This document shows positions 52,201 through 63,293 of a DNA stretch of 64,000 bases, piece after piece. Location of the stretch: NCBI GenBank assembly GCA_038025085.1, contig CM076141.1, positions 24,242,501 through 24,306,500 on the forward strand. Reading direction: 5' to 3'. Below the pieces are notes generated by a model that saw only the letters and a list, made by a program, of their open reading frames with translations, ran no database searches and was not told the origin of the DNA. Source of the stretch: Tetragonia tetragonoides. Taxonomy: Eukaryota > Streptophyta > Magnoliopsida > Caryophyllales > Aizoaceae. The translations under genes and the position numbers were made by a program. Numbering within the stretch: the stretch's first letter is position 1; every line of letters starts with the position of its first letter.

Positions 52201-53097
52201 GTATTTGGATGCTTTATCTTAATATACAACACAAAAGAACTCAAATCTCTTTCACTCTACTCGTATGAGCTTTTAAAACGCGTAAATGCATTCAAAAGCT
52301 TGAGTTGAAGCTTGTTTGTAACTGTAAACATCCTAGGTATAATTTCACACTCAAATGAATGCAAACAAAGTATTTGGATGCTTTCTCTGAATATACAACA
52401 CAAAAGAACTCAAATCTCTTTCACCCTACTCGTATGAGCTTTTAAAACGCGTAAATGCATTCAAAAGCTTGAGTTGAAGCTTGTTTGTAACTGTAAACAT
52501 CCTAGGTCTGGTTTCACACTCAAATGAATGCAAACAACGTATTTGGATGCTTTCTCTTAATATACAACACAAAAGAACTCAAATCTCTTTCACCCTACTC
52601 GTATGAGCTTTTAAAACGTGTAAATACATTCAAAAGCTTGAGTTGAAGCTTGTTTGTAACTGTAAACATCCTAGGTATAATTTCACACTCAAATGAATGC
52701 AAACACAGTATTTGGATGCTTTCTCTTAATATACAACACAAAAGAACTCAAATCTCTTTCACCCTACTCGTATCAGCTTTTAAAACGCGTAAATGCATTC
52801 AAAAGCTTGAGTTGAAGCTTGTTTGTAACTGTAAACATCCTAGGTGTAGTTTCACACTCAAATGAATGCAAACAACGTATTTGGATGCTTTCTCTTAATA
52901 TACAACACAAAAGAACTAAAATCTCTTTCACCCTACTCGTATGAGCTTTTAAAACGCGTAAATGCATTCAAAAGCTTGAGTTGAAGCTTGTTTGTAACTG
53001 TAAACATCCTAGGTATATTTTCACACTCAAATGAATGCAAACAAAGTATTTGGATGCTTTCTCTTAATATACAACACAAAAGAACTCAAATCTCTTT

Positions 53098-53260
53098 CAC
53101 CCTACTCGTATGAGCTTTTAAAACGCGTAAATGCATTCAAAAGCATGAGATGAAGCTTGTTTGTAACTGTAAACATCCTAGGTGTAGTTTCACACTCAAA
53201 TGATTGCAAACAAAGTATTTGGATGCTTTATATACAACACAAAAGAACTCAAATCTCTTT
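53098..53260 (+). repeat. 163-bp c-type monomer with a 6-bp deletion (copy 6)
   Basis: This is the exact counterpart of 46451-46613 in the second 6647-bp copy. Confidence 0.92.
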
Positions 53261-53598
53261 CACCCTACTCGTATGAGCTTTTAAAACGCGTAAATACATT
53301 CAAAAGCTTGAGTTGAAGCTTGTTTGTAACTGTAAACATCCTAGGTATAATTTCACACTCAAATGAATGCAAACAAAGTATTTGGATGCTTTCTCTTAAT
53401 ATACAACACAAAAGAACTCAAATCTCTTTCACCCTACTCGTATCAGCTTTTAAAACGCGTAAATGGATTCAAAAGCTTGAGTTGAAGCTTGTTTGTAACT
53501 GTAAACATCCTAGGTGTAGTTTCACACTCAAATGAATGCAAACAAAGTATTTGGATGCTTTATCTTAATATACAACACAAAAGAACTCAAGTCTCTTT

Positions 53599-53660
53599 CA
53601 CTCTACTCGTATGAGCTTTTAAAACGCGTAAATACAACACAAAAGAACTCAAATCTCTTT
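53599..53660 (+). repeat. 62-bp remnant monomer with a 107-bp deletion (copy 2)
   Basis: This is the exact counterpart of 46952-47013 at an offset of 6647 bp, with the join at 53633/53634. Because both copies share the same breakpoint and the upstream 'caagtctc' substitution, the deletion came before the 6647-bp duplication. Confidence 0.95.
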
Positions 53661-53998
53661 CACCCTACTCGTATGAGCTTTTAAAACGCGTAAATGCATT
53701 CAAAAGCTTGAGTTGAAACTTGTTTGTAACTGTAAACATCCTAGGTATAATTTCACACTCAAATGAATGCAAACAAAGTATTTGGATGCTTTCTCTGAAT
53801 ATACAACACAAAAGAACTCAAATCTCTTTCACCCTACTCGTATGAGCTTTTAAAACGCGTAAATGCATGCAAAAGCTTGAGTTGAAACTTGTTTGTAACT
53901 GTAAACATCCTAGGTATAATTTCACACTCAAATGAATGCAAACAAAGTATTTGGATGCTTTCTCTGAATATACAACACAAAAGAACTCAAATCTCTTT

Positions 53999-56900
53999 CA
54001 CCCTACTCGTATGAGCTTTTAAAACGCGTAAATGCATTCAAAAGCTTGAGTTGAAGCTTGTTTGTAACTGTAAACATCCTAGGTCTGGTTTCACACTCAA
54101 ATGAATGCAAACAAAGTATTTGGATGCTTTATCTTAATATACAACACAAAAGAACTCAAATCTCTTTCACTCTACTCGTATGAGCTTTTAAAACGCGTAA
54201 ATGCATTCAAAAGCTTGAGTTGAAGCTTGTTTGTAACTGTAAACATCCTAGGTATAATTTCACACTCAAATGAATGCAAACAAAGTATTTGGATGCTTTC
54301 TCGTAATATACAACACAAAAGAACTCAAATCTCTTTCACCCTACTCGTATGAGCTTTTAAAACGCGTAAATGCATTCAAAAGCTTGAGTTGAAGCTTGTT
54401 TGTAACTGTAAACATCCTAGGTCTGGTTTCAAACTCAAATGAATGCAAACAAAGTATTTGGATGCTTTATCTTAATATACAACACAAAAGAACTCAAATC
54501 TCTTTCACTCTACTCGTATGAGCTTCTAAAACGCGTAAATGCATTCAAAAGCTTGAGTTGAAGCTTGTTTGTAACTGTAAACATCCTAGGTATAATTTCA
54601 CACTCAAATGAATGCAAACAAAGTATTTGGATGCTTTCTCCTAATATACAACACAAAAGAACTCAAATCTCTTTCACCCTACTCGTATGAGCTTTTAAAA
54701 CGCGTAAATGCATTCAAAAGCTTGAGTTGAAGCTTATTTGTAACTGTAAACATCCTAGGTGTAGTTTCACACTCAAATGATTGCAAACAAAGTATTTAGA
54801 TGATTTCTGTTAATATACAACACAAAAGAACTCAAATCTCTTTCACCCTACTCGTATCAGCTTTTAAAACGCGTAAATGCATTCAAAAGCTTGAGTTGAA
54901 GCTTGTTTGTAACTGTAAACATCCTAGGTGTAGTTTCACACTCAAATGAATGCAAACAACGTATTTGGATGCTTTCTCTTAATATACAACACAAAAGAAC
55001 TAAAATCTCTTTCACCCTATTCGTATGAGCTTTTAAAACGCGTAAATGCATTCAAAAGCTTGAGTTGAAGCTTGTTTGTAACTGTAAACATCCTAGGTAT
55101 ATTTTCACACTCAAATGAATGCAAACAAAGTATTTGGATGCTTTCTCTTAATATACAACACAAAAGAACTAAAATCTCTTTCACCCTACTCGTATGAGCT
55201 TTTAAAACGCGTAAATGCATTCAAAAGCTTGAGTTGAAACTTGTTTGTAACTGTAAACATCCTAGGTATAATTTCACACTCAAATGAATGCAAACAAAGT
55301 ATTTGGATGCTTTCTCTGAATATACAACACAAAAGAACTCAAATCTCTTTCACCCTACTCGTATGAGCTTTTAAAACGCGTAAATGCATTCAAAAGCTTG
55401 AGTTGAAGCTTGTTTGTAACTGTAAACATCCTAGGTCTGGTTTCACACTCAAATGAATGCAAACAAAGTATTTGGATGCTTTATCTTAATATACAACACA
55501 AAAGAACTCAAATCTCTTTCACTCTACTCGTATGAGCTTTTAAAACGCGTAAATGCATTCAAAAGCTTGAGTTGAAGCTTGTTTGTAACTGTAAACATCC
55601 TAGGTATAATTTCACACTCAAATGAATGCAAACAAAGTATTTGGATGCTTTCTCCTAATATACAACACAAAAGAACTCAAATCTCTTTCACCCTACTCGT
55701 ATGAGCTTTTAAAACGCGTAAATGCATTCAAAAGCTTGAGTTGAAGCTTGTTTGTAACTGTAAACATCCTAGGTCATGTTTCACACTCAAATGAATGCAA
55801 ACAAAGTATTTGGATGCTTTATCTTAATATACAACACAAAAGAACTCAAATCTCTTTCACTCTACTCGTATGAGCTTTTAAAACGCGTAAATGCATTCAA
55901 AAGCTTGAGTTGAAGCTTGTTTGTAACTGTAAACATCCTAGGTATAATTTCACACTCAAATGAATGCAAACAAAGTATTTGGATGCTTTCTCCTAATATA
56001 CAACACAAAAGAACTCAAATCTCTTTCACCCTACTCGTATGAGCTTTTAAAACGCGTAAATGCATTCAAAAGCTTGAGTTGAAGCTTATTTGTAACTGTA
56101 AACATCCTAGGTGTAGTTTCACACTCAAATGATTGCAAACAAAGTATTTAGATGATTTCTGTTAATATACAACACAAAAGAACTCAAATCTCTTTCACCC
56201 TACTCGTATCAGCTTTTAAAACGCGTAAATGCATTCAAAAGCTTGAGTTGAAGCTTGTTTGTAACTGTAAACATCCTAGGTGTAGTTTCACACTCAAATG
56301 AATGCAAACAACGTATTTGGATGCTTTCTCTTAATATACAACACAAAAGAACTAAAATCTCTTTCACCCTACTCGTATGAGCTTTTAAAACGCGTAAATG
56401 CATTCAAAAGCTTGAGTTGAAGCTTGTTTGTAACTGTAAACATCCTAGGTATATTTTCACACTCAAATGAATGCAAACAAAGTATTTGGATGCTTTCTCT
56501 TAATATACTACACAAAAGAACTCAAATCTCTTTCACCCGACTCGTATGAGCTTTTAAAACGCGTAAAGGCATTCAAAAGCATGAGATGAAGCTTGTTTGT
56601 AACTGTAAACATCCTAGGTGTAGTTTCACACTCAAATGATTGCAAACAAAGTATTTAGATGATTTCTGTTAATATACAACACAAAAGAACTCAAATCTCT
56701 TTCACCCTACTCGTATGAGCTTTTAAAACGCGTAAATGCATTCAAAAGCATGAGATGAAGCTTGTTTGTAACTGTAAACATCCTAGGTGTAGTTTCACAC
56801 TCAAATGATTGCAAACAAAGTATTTGGATGATTTCTCTTAATATACAACACAAAAGAACTCAAATCTCTTTCACTCTACTCGTATGAGCTTTTAAAACGC

Positions 56901-57547
56901 GTAAATGCATTCAAAAGCTTGAGTTGAAGCTTATTTGTAACTGTAAACATCCTAGGTCTGGTTTCACACTCAAATGAATGCAAACAAAGTATTTGGATGC
57001 TTTATCTTAATATACAACTCAAAAGAACTCAAATCTCTTTCACTCTACTCGTATGAGCTTTTAAAACGCGTAAATGCATTCAAAAGCTTGAGTTGAAGCT
57101 TGTTTGTAACTGTAAACATCCTAGGTATAATTTCACACTCAAATGAATGCAAACAAAGTATTTGGATGATTTCTGTTAATATACAACACAAAAGAACTCA
57201 AATCTCTTTCACCCTACTCGTATGAGCTTTTAAAACGCGTAAATGCATTCAAAAGCTTGAGTTGAAGCTTGTTTGTAACTGTAAACATCCTAGGTCTGGT
57301 TTCACACTCAAATGAATGCAAACAAAGTATTTGGATGCTTTATCTTAATATACAACACAAAAGAACTCAAATCTCTTTCACTCTACTCGTATGAGCTTTT
57401 AAAACTTGTAAATGCATTCAAAAGCTTGAGTTGAAGCTTGTTTGTAACTGTAAACATCCTAGGTGTAGTTTCACACTCAAATGAATGCAAACAACGTATT
57501 TGGATGCTTTCTCTTAATATACAACACAAAAGAACTCAAATCTCTTT
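53999..57547 (+). repeat. 21-monomer block repeated at 58224-61772 (offset 4225 bp), first copy
   Basis: This covers the last part of the second 6647-bp copy and three monomers beyond it. Shared markers at 4225 bp are 'gtttcaaactc', 'gagcttctaaaac', 'ctattcg', tag 'catg', 'cccgact', 'aaaggcattc', 'acaactcaaaag' and 'aaaacttgtaaatg'. Near the left edge one unit differs ('ctctcgtaa' here, 'ctctcctaa' in the second copy). Confidence 0.9.
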
Positions 57548-58223
57548 CACCCTACTCGTATGAGCTTTTAAAACGCGTAAATGCATTCAAAAGCTTGAGT
57601 TGAAGCTTGTTTGTAACTGTAAACATCCTAGGTCTGGTTTCACACTCAAATGAATGCAAACAAAGTATTTGGATGCTTTATCTTAATATACAACACAAAA
57701 GAACTCAAATCTCTTTCACTCTACTCGTATGAGCTTTTAAAACGCGTAAATGCATTCAAAAGCTTGAGTGTAAGCTTGTTTGTAACTGTAAACATCCTAG
57801 GTGTAGTTTCACACTCAAATGAATGCAAACAAAGTATTTGGATGCTTTCTCTGAATATACAACACAAAAGAACTCAAATCTCTTTCACCCTACTCGTATG
57901 AGCTTTTAAAACGCGTAAATGCATTCAAAAGCTTGAGTTGAAGCTTGTTTGTAACTGTAAACATCCTAGGTCTGGTTTCACACTCAAATGAATGCAAACA
58001 ACGTATTTGGATGCTTTATCTTAATATACAACACAAAAGAACTCAAATCTCTTTCACTCTACTCGTATGAGCTTTTAAAACGCGTAAATGCATTCAAAAG
58101 CTTGAGTTGAACCTTGTTTGTAACTGTAAACATCCTAGGTATAATTTCACACTCAAATGAATGCAAACAAAGTATTTGGATGCTTTCTCTGAATATACAA
58201 CACAAAAGAACTCAAATCTCTTT
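57548..58223 (+). repeat. Four units with 'gagtgtaag' and 'gaacc' markers, mostly recurring at 63294-64000
   Basis: Units at 57548 ('ctgg'), 57717 ('gagtgtaagcttg', 'gtag', 'ctctga'), 57886 ('ctgg/caacgta/ttatctta') and 58055 ('gaaccttg', 'tataatt', 'ctctga') are largely repeated at 63294, 63463 and 63632, with the 57886-type unit missing there. The 63463 unit has 'caacgta...ctctta' instead of 'caaag...ctctga'. The missing unit and the swapped tail together suggest a crossover inside a monomer that removed one unit. Confidence 0.8.
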
Positions 58224-61200
58224 CACCCTACTCGTATGAGCTTTTAAAACGCGTAAATGCATTCAAAAGCTTGAGTTGAAGCTTGTTTGTAACTGTAAAC
58301 ATCCTAGGTCTGGTTTCACACTCAAATGAATGCAAACAAAGTATTTGGATGCTTTATCTTAATATACAACACAAAAGAACTCAAATCTCTTTCACTCTAC
58401 TCGTATGAGCTTTTAAAACGCGTAAATGCATTCAAAAGCTTGAGTTGAAGCTTGTTTGTAACTGTAAACATCCTAGGTATAATTTCACACTCAAATGAAT
58501 GCAAACAAAGTATTTGGATGCTTTCTCCTAATATACAACACAAAAGAACTCAAATCTCTTTCACCCTACTCGTATGAGCTTTTAAAACGCGTAAATGCAT
58601 TCAAAAGCTTGAGTTGAAGCTTGTTTGTAACTGTAAACATCCTAGGTCTGGTTTCAAACTCAAATGAATGCAAACAAAGTATTTGGATGCTTTATCTTAA
58701 TATACAACACAAAAGAACTCAAATCTCTTTCACTCTACTCGTATGAGCTTCTAAAACGCGTAAATGCATTCAAAAGCTTGAGTTGAAGCTTGTTTGTAAC
58801 TGTAAACATCCTAGGTATAATTTCACACTCAAATGAATGCAAACAAAGTATTTGGATGCTTTCTCCTAATATACAACACAAAAGAACTCAAATCTCTTTC
58901 ACCCTACTCGTATGAGCTTTTAAAACGCGTAAATGCATTCAAAAGCTTGAGTTGAAGCTTATTTGTAACTGTAAACATCCTAGGTGTAGTTTCACACTCA
59001 AATGATTGCAAACAAAGTATTTAGATGATTTCTGTTAATATACAACACAAAAGAACTCAAATCTCTTTCACCCTACTCGTATCAGCTTTTAAAACGCGTA
59101 AATGCATTCAAAAGCTTGAGTTGAAGCTTGTTTGTAACTGTAAACATCCTAGGTGTAGTTTCACACTCAAATGAATGCAAACAACGTATTTGGATGCTTT
59201 CTCTTAATATACAACACAAAAGAACTAAAATCTCTTTCACCCTATTCGTATGAGCTTTTAAAACGCGTAAATGCATTCAAAAGCTTGAGTTGAAGCTTGT
59301 TTGTAACTGTAAACATCCTAGGTATATTTTCACACTCAAATGAATGCAAACAAAGTATTTGGATGCTTTCTCTTAATATACAACACAAAAGAACTAAAAT
59401 CTCTTTCACCCTACTCGTATGAGCTTTTAAAACGCGTAAATGCATTCAAAAGCTTGAGTTGAAACTTGTTTGTAACTGTAAACATCCTAGGTATAATTTC
59501 ACACTCAAATGAATGCAAACAAAGTATTTGGATGCTTTCTCTGAATATACAACACAAAAGAACTCAAATCTCTTTCACCCTACTCGTATGAGCTTTTAAA
59601 ACGCGTAAATGCATTCAAAAGCTTGAGTTGAAGCTTGTTTGTAACTGTAAACATCCTAGGTCTGGTTTCACACTCAAATGAATGCAAACAAAGTATTTGG
59701 ATGCTTTATCTTAATATACAACACAAAAGAACTCAAATCTCTTTCACTCTACTCGTATGAGCTTTTAAAACGCGTAAATGCATTCAAAAGCTTGAGTTGA
59801 AGCTTGTTTGTAACTGTAAACATCCTAGGTATAATTTCACACTCAAATGAATGCAAACAAAGTATTTGGATGCTTTCTCCTAATATACAACACAAAAGAA
59901 CTCAAATCTCTTTCACCCTACTCGTATGAGCTTTTAAAACGCGTAAATGCATTCAAAAGCTTGAGTTGAAGCTTGTTTGTAACTGTAAACATCCTAGGTC
60001 ATGTTTCACACTCAAATGAATGCAAACAAAGTATTTGGATGCTTTATCTTAATATACAACACAAAAGAACTCAAATCTCTTTCACTCTACTCGTATGAGC
60101 TTTTAAAACGCGTAAATGCATTCAAAAGCTTGAGTTGAAGCTTGTTTGTAACTGTAAACATCCTAGGTATAATTTCACACTCAAATGAATGCAAACAAAG
60201 TATTTGGATGCTTTCTCCTAATATACAACACAAAAGAACTCAAATCTCTTTCACCCTACTCGTATGAGCTTTTAAAACGCGTAAATGCATTCAAAAGCTT
60301 GAGTTGAAGCTTATTTGTAACTGTAAACATCCTAGGTGTAGTTTCACACTCAAATGATTGCAAACAAAGTATTTAGATGATTTCTGTTAATATACAACAC
60401 AAAAGAACTCAAATCTCTTTCACCCTACTCGTATCAGCTTTTAAAACGCGTAAATGCATTCAAAAGCTTGAGTTGAAGCTTGTTTGTAACTGTAAACATC
60501 CTAGGTGTAGTTTCACACTCAAATGAATGCAAACAACGTATTTGGATGCTTTCTCTTAATATACAACACAAAAGAACTAAAATCTCTTTCACCCTACTCG
60601 TATGAGCTTTTAAAACGCGTAAATGCATTCAAAAGCTTGAGTTGAAGCTTGTTTGTAACTGTAAACATCCTAGGTATATTTTCACACTCAAATGAATGCA
60701 AACAAAGTATTTGGATGCTTTCTCTTAATATACTACACAAAAGAACTCAAATCTCTTTCACCCGACTCGTATGAGCTTTTAAAACGCGTAAAGGCATTCA
60801 AAAGCATGAGATGAAGCTTGTTTGTAACTGTAAACATCCTAGGTGTAGTTTCACACTCAAATGATTGCAAACAAAGTATTTAGATGATTTCTGTTAATAT
60901 ACAACACAAAAGAACTCAAATCTCTTTCACCCTACTCGTATGAGCTTTTAAAACGCGTAAATGCATTCAAAAGCATGAGATGAAGCTTGTTTGTAACTGT
61001 AAACATCCTAGGTGTAGTTTCACACTCAAATGATTGCAAACAAAGTATTTGGATGATTTCTCTTAATATACAACACAAAAGAACTCAAATCTCTTTCACT
61101 CTACTCGTATGAGCTTTTAAAACGCGTAAATGCATTCAAAAGCTTGAGTTGAAGCTTATTTGTAACTGTAAACATCCTAGGTCTGGTTTCACACTCAAAT

Positions 61201-61772
61201 GAATGCAAACAAAGTATTTGGATGCTTTATCTTAATATACAACTCAAAAGAACTCAAATCTCTTTCACTCTACTCGTATGAGCTTTTAAAACGCGTAAAT
61301 GCATTCAAAAGCTTGAGTTGAAGCTTGTTTGTAACTGTAAACATCCTAGGTATAATTTCACACTCAAATGAATGCAAACAAAGTATTTGGATGATTTCTG
61401 TTAATATACAACACAAAAGAACTCAAATCTCTTTCACCCTACTCGTATGAGCTTTTAAAACGCGTAAATGCATTCAAAAGCTTGAGTTGAAGCTTGTTTG
61501 TAACTGTAAACATCCTAGGTCTGGTTTCACACTCAAATGAATGCAAACAAAGTATTTGGATGCTTTATCTTAATATACAACACAAAAGAACTCAAATCTC
61601 TTTCACTCTACTCGTATGAGCTTTTAAAACTTGTAAATGCATTCAAAAGCTTGAGTTGAAGCTTGTTTGTAACTGTAAACATCCTAGGTGTAGTTTCACA
61701 CTCAAATGAATGCAAACAACGTATTTGGATGCTTTCTCTTAATATACAACACAAAAGAACTCAAATCTCTTT
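58224..61772 (+). repeat. 21-monomer block (offset 4225 bp), second copy
   Basis: This is the counterpart of 53999-57547. To the left it follows a unit with 'gttgaaccttg' and 'ctctga' (58055). To the right it meets a unit with 'gttgaaccttg', 'gtag' and 'ttagatgatttctg' (61773). The rare 'gaacctt' change occurs in units at both edges, as if they derive from one unit recombined with different neighbours. Confidence 0.9.
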
Positions 61773-63293
61773 CACCCTACTCGTATGAGCTTTTAAAACG
61801 CGTAAATGCATTCAAAAGCTTGAGTTGAACCTTGTTTGTAACTGTAAACATCCTAGGTGTAGTTTCACACTCAAATGATTGCAAACAAAGTATTTAGATG
61901 ATTTCTGTTAATATACAACACAAAAGAACTCAAATCTCTTTCACCCTACTCGTATCAGCTTTTAAAACGCGTAAATGCATTCAAAAGCTTGAGTTGAAGC
62001 TTGTTTGTAACTGTAAACATCCTAGGTGTAGTTTCACACTCAAATGAATGCAAACAACGTATTTGGATGCTTTCTCTTAATATACAACACAAAAGAACTA
62101 AAATCTCTTTCACCCTACTCGTATGAGCTTTTAAAACGCGTAAATGCATTCAAAAGCTTGAGTTGAAGCTTGTTTGTAACTGTAAACATCCTAGGTATAT
62201 TTTCACACTCAAATGAATGCAAACAAAGTATTTGGATGCTTTCTCTTAATATACTACACAAAAGAACTCAAATCTCTTTCACCCGACTCGTATGAGCTTT
62301 TAAAACGCGTAAAGGCATTCAAAAGCATGAGATGAAGCTTGTTTGTAACTGTAAACATCCTAGGTGTAGTTTCACACTCAAATGATTGCAAACAAAGTAT
62401 TTAGATGATTTCTGTTAATATACAACACAAAAGAACTCAAATCTCTTTCACCCTACTCGTATGAGCTTTTAAAACGCGTAAATGCATTCAAAAGCATGAG
62501 ATGAAGCTTGTTTGTAACTGTAAACATCCTAGGTGTAGTTTCACACTCAAATGATTGCAAACAAAGTATTTGGATGATTTCTCTTAATATACAACACAAA
62601 AGAACTCAAATCTCTTTCACTCTACTCGTATGAGCTTTTAAAACGCGTAAATGCATTCAAAAGCTTGAGTTGAAGCTTATTTGTAACTGTAAACATCCTA
62701 GGTCTGGTTTCACACTCAAATGAATGCAAACAAAGTATTTGGATGCTTTATCTTAATATACAACTCAAAAGAACTCAAATCTCTTTCACTCTACTCGTAT
62801 GAGCTTTTAAAACGCGTAAATGCATTCAAAAGCTTGAGTTGAAGCTTGTTTGTAACTGTAAACATCCTAGGTATAATTTCACACTCAAATGAATGCAAAC
62901 AAAGTATTTGGATGATTTCTGTTAATATACAACACAAAAGAACTCAAATCTCTTTCACCCTACTCGTATGAGCTTTTAAAACGCGTAAATGCATTCAAAA
63001 GCTTGAGTTGAAGCTTGTTTGTAACTGTAAACATCCTAGGTCTGGTTTCACACTCAAATGAATGCAAACAAAGTATTTGGATGCTTTATCTTAATATACA
63101 ACACAAAAGAACTCAAATCTCTTTCACTCTACTCGTATGAGCTTTTAAAACTTGTAAATGCATTCAAAAGCTTGAGTTGAAGCTTGTTTGTAACTGTAAA
63201 CATCCTAGGTGTAGTTTCACACTCAAATGAATGCAAACAACGTATTTGGATGCTTTCTCTTAATATACAACACAAAAGAACTCAAATCTCTTT
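60421..63293 (+). repeat. 9-mer offset (1521 bp) duplication of an 8-unit block
   Basis: The eight units at 60421-61772 recur at 61942-63293, separated by the single unit 61773-61941. The order is: 'atcag/ctaaaa', b with 'tactac', 'cccgact/aaaggcattc', c-like with 'gatgatttctctta', 'gcttatttg/ctgg' with 'acaactc', 'tataatt/gatttctg', 'ctgg', and 'aaaacttgtaaatg'. With 56196-57547 this makes three copies of the same 8-unit block in the last 8 kb. The block does not contain the c-to-h series of the 8-mer HOR. Confidence 0.9.

Larger units (their letters stand above)
50394..57040 (+). repeat. 6647-bp segmental tandem duplication, copy 2
   Basis: This is a near-identical direct copy of 43747-50393. 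The only difference I found is 'aaatggattc' in copy 2 (g at 53466) against 'aaatgcattc' in copy 1 (c at 46819). My comparison followed markers and was not an exhaustive base-by-base check. The new junction lies at 50393/50394, where a 'ctgg' unit ending 'acaactc' is followed by a d unit. At the outer edge (57040/57041) the same 'ctgg' unit is followed by a 'tataatt' unit. Confidence 0.95.

Noticed and set aside
43747..57040. The 6647-bp repeat as a mobile element with target-site duplication
   Set aside because: Both edges lie within ordinary satellite monomers in phase. There are no terminal repeats distinct from the array and no coding capacity. Unequal exchange or an assembly duplication explains it better.
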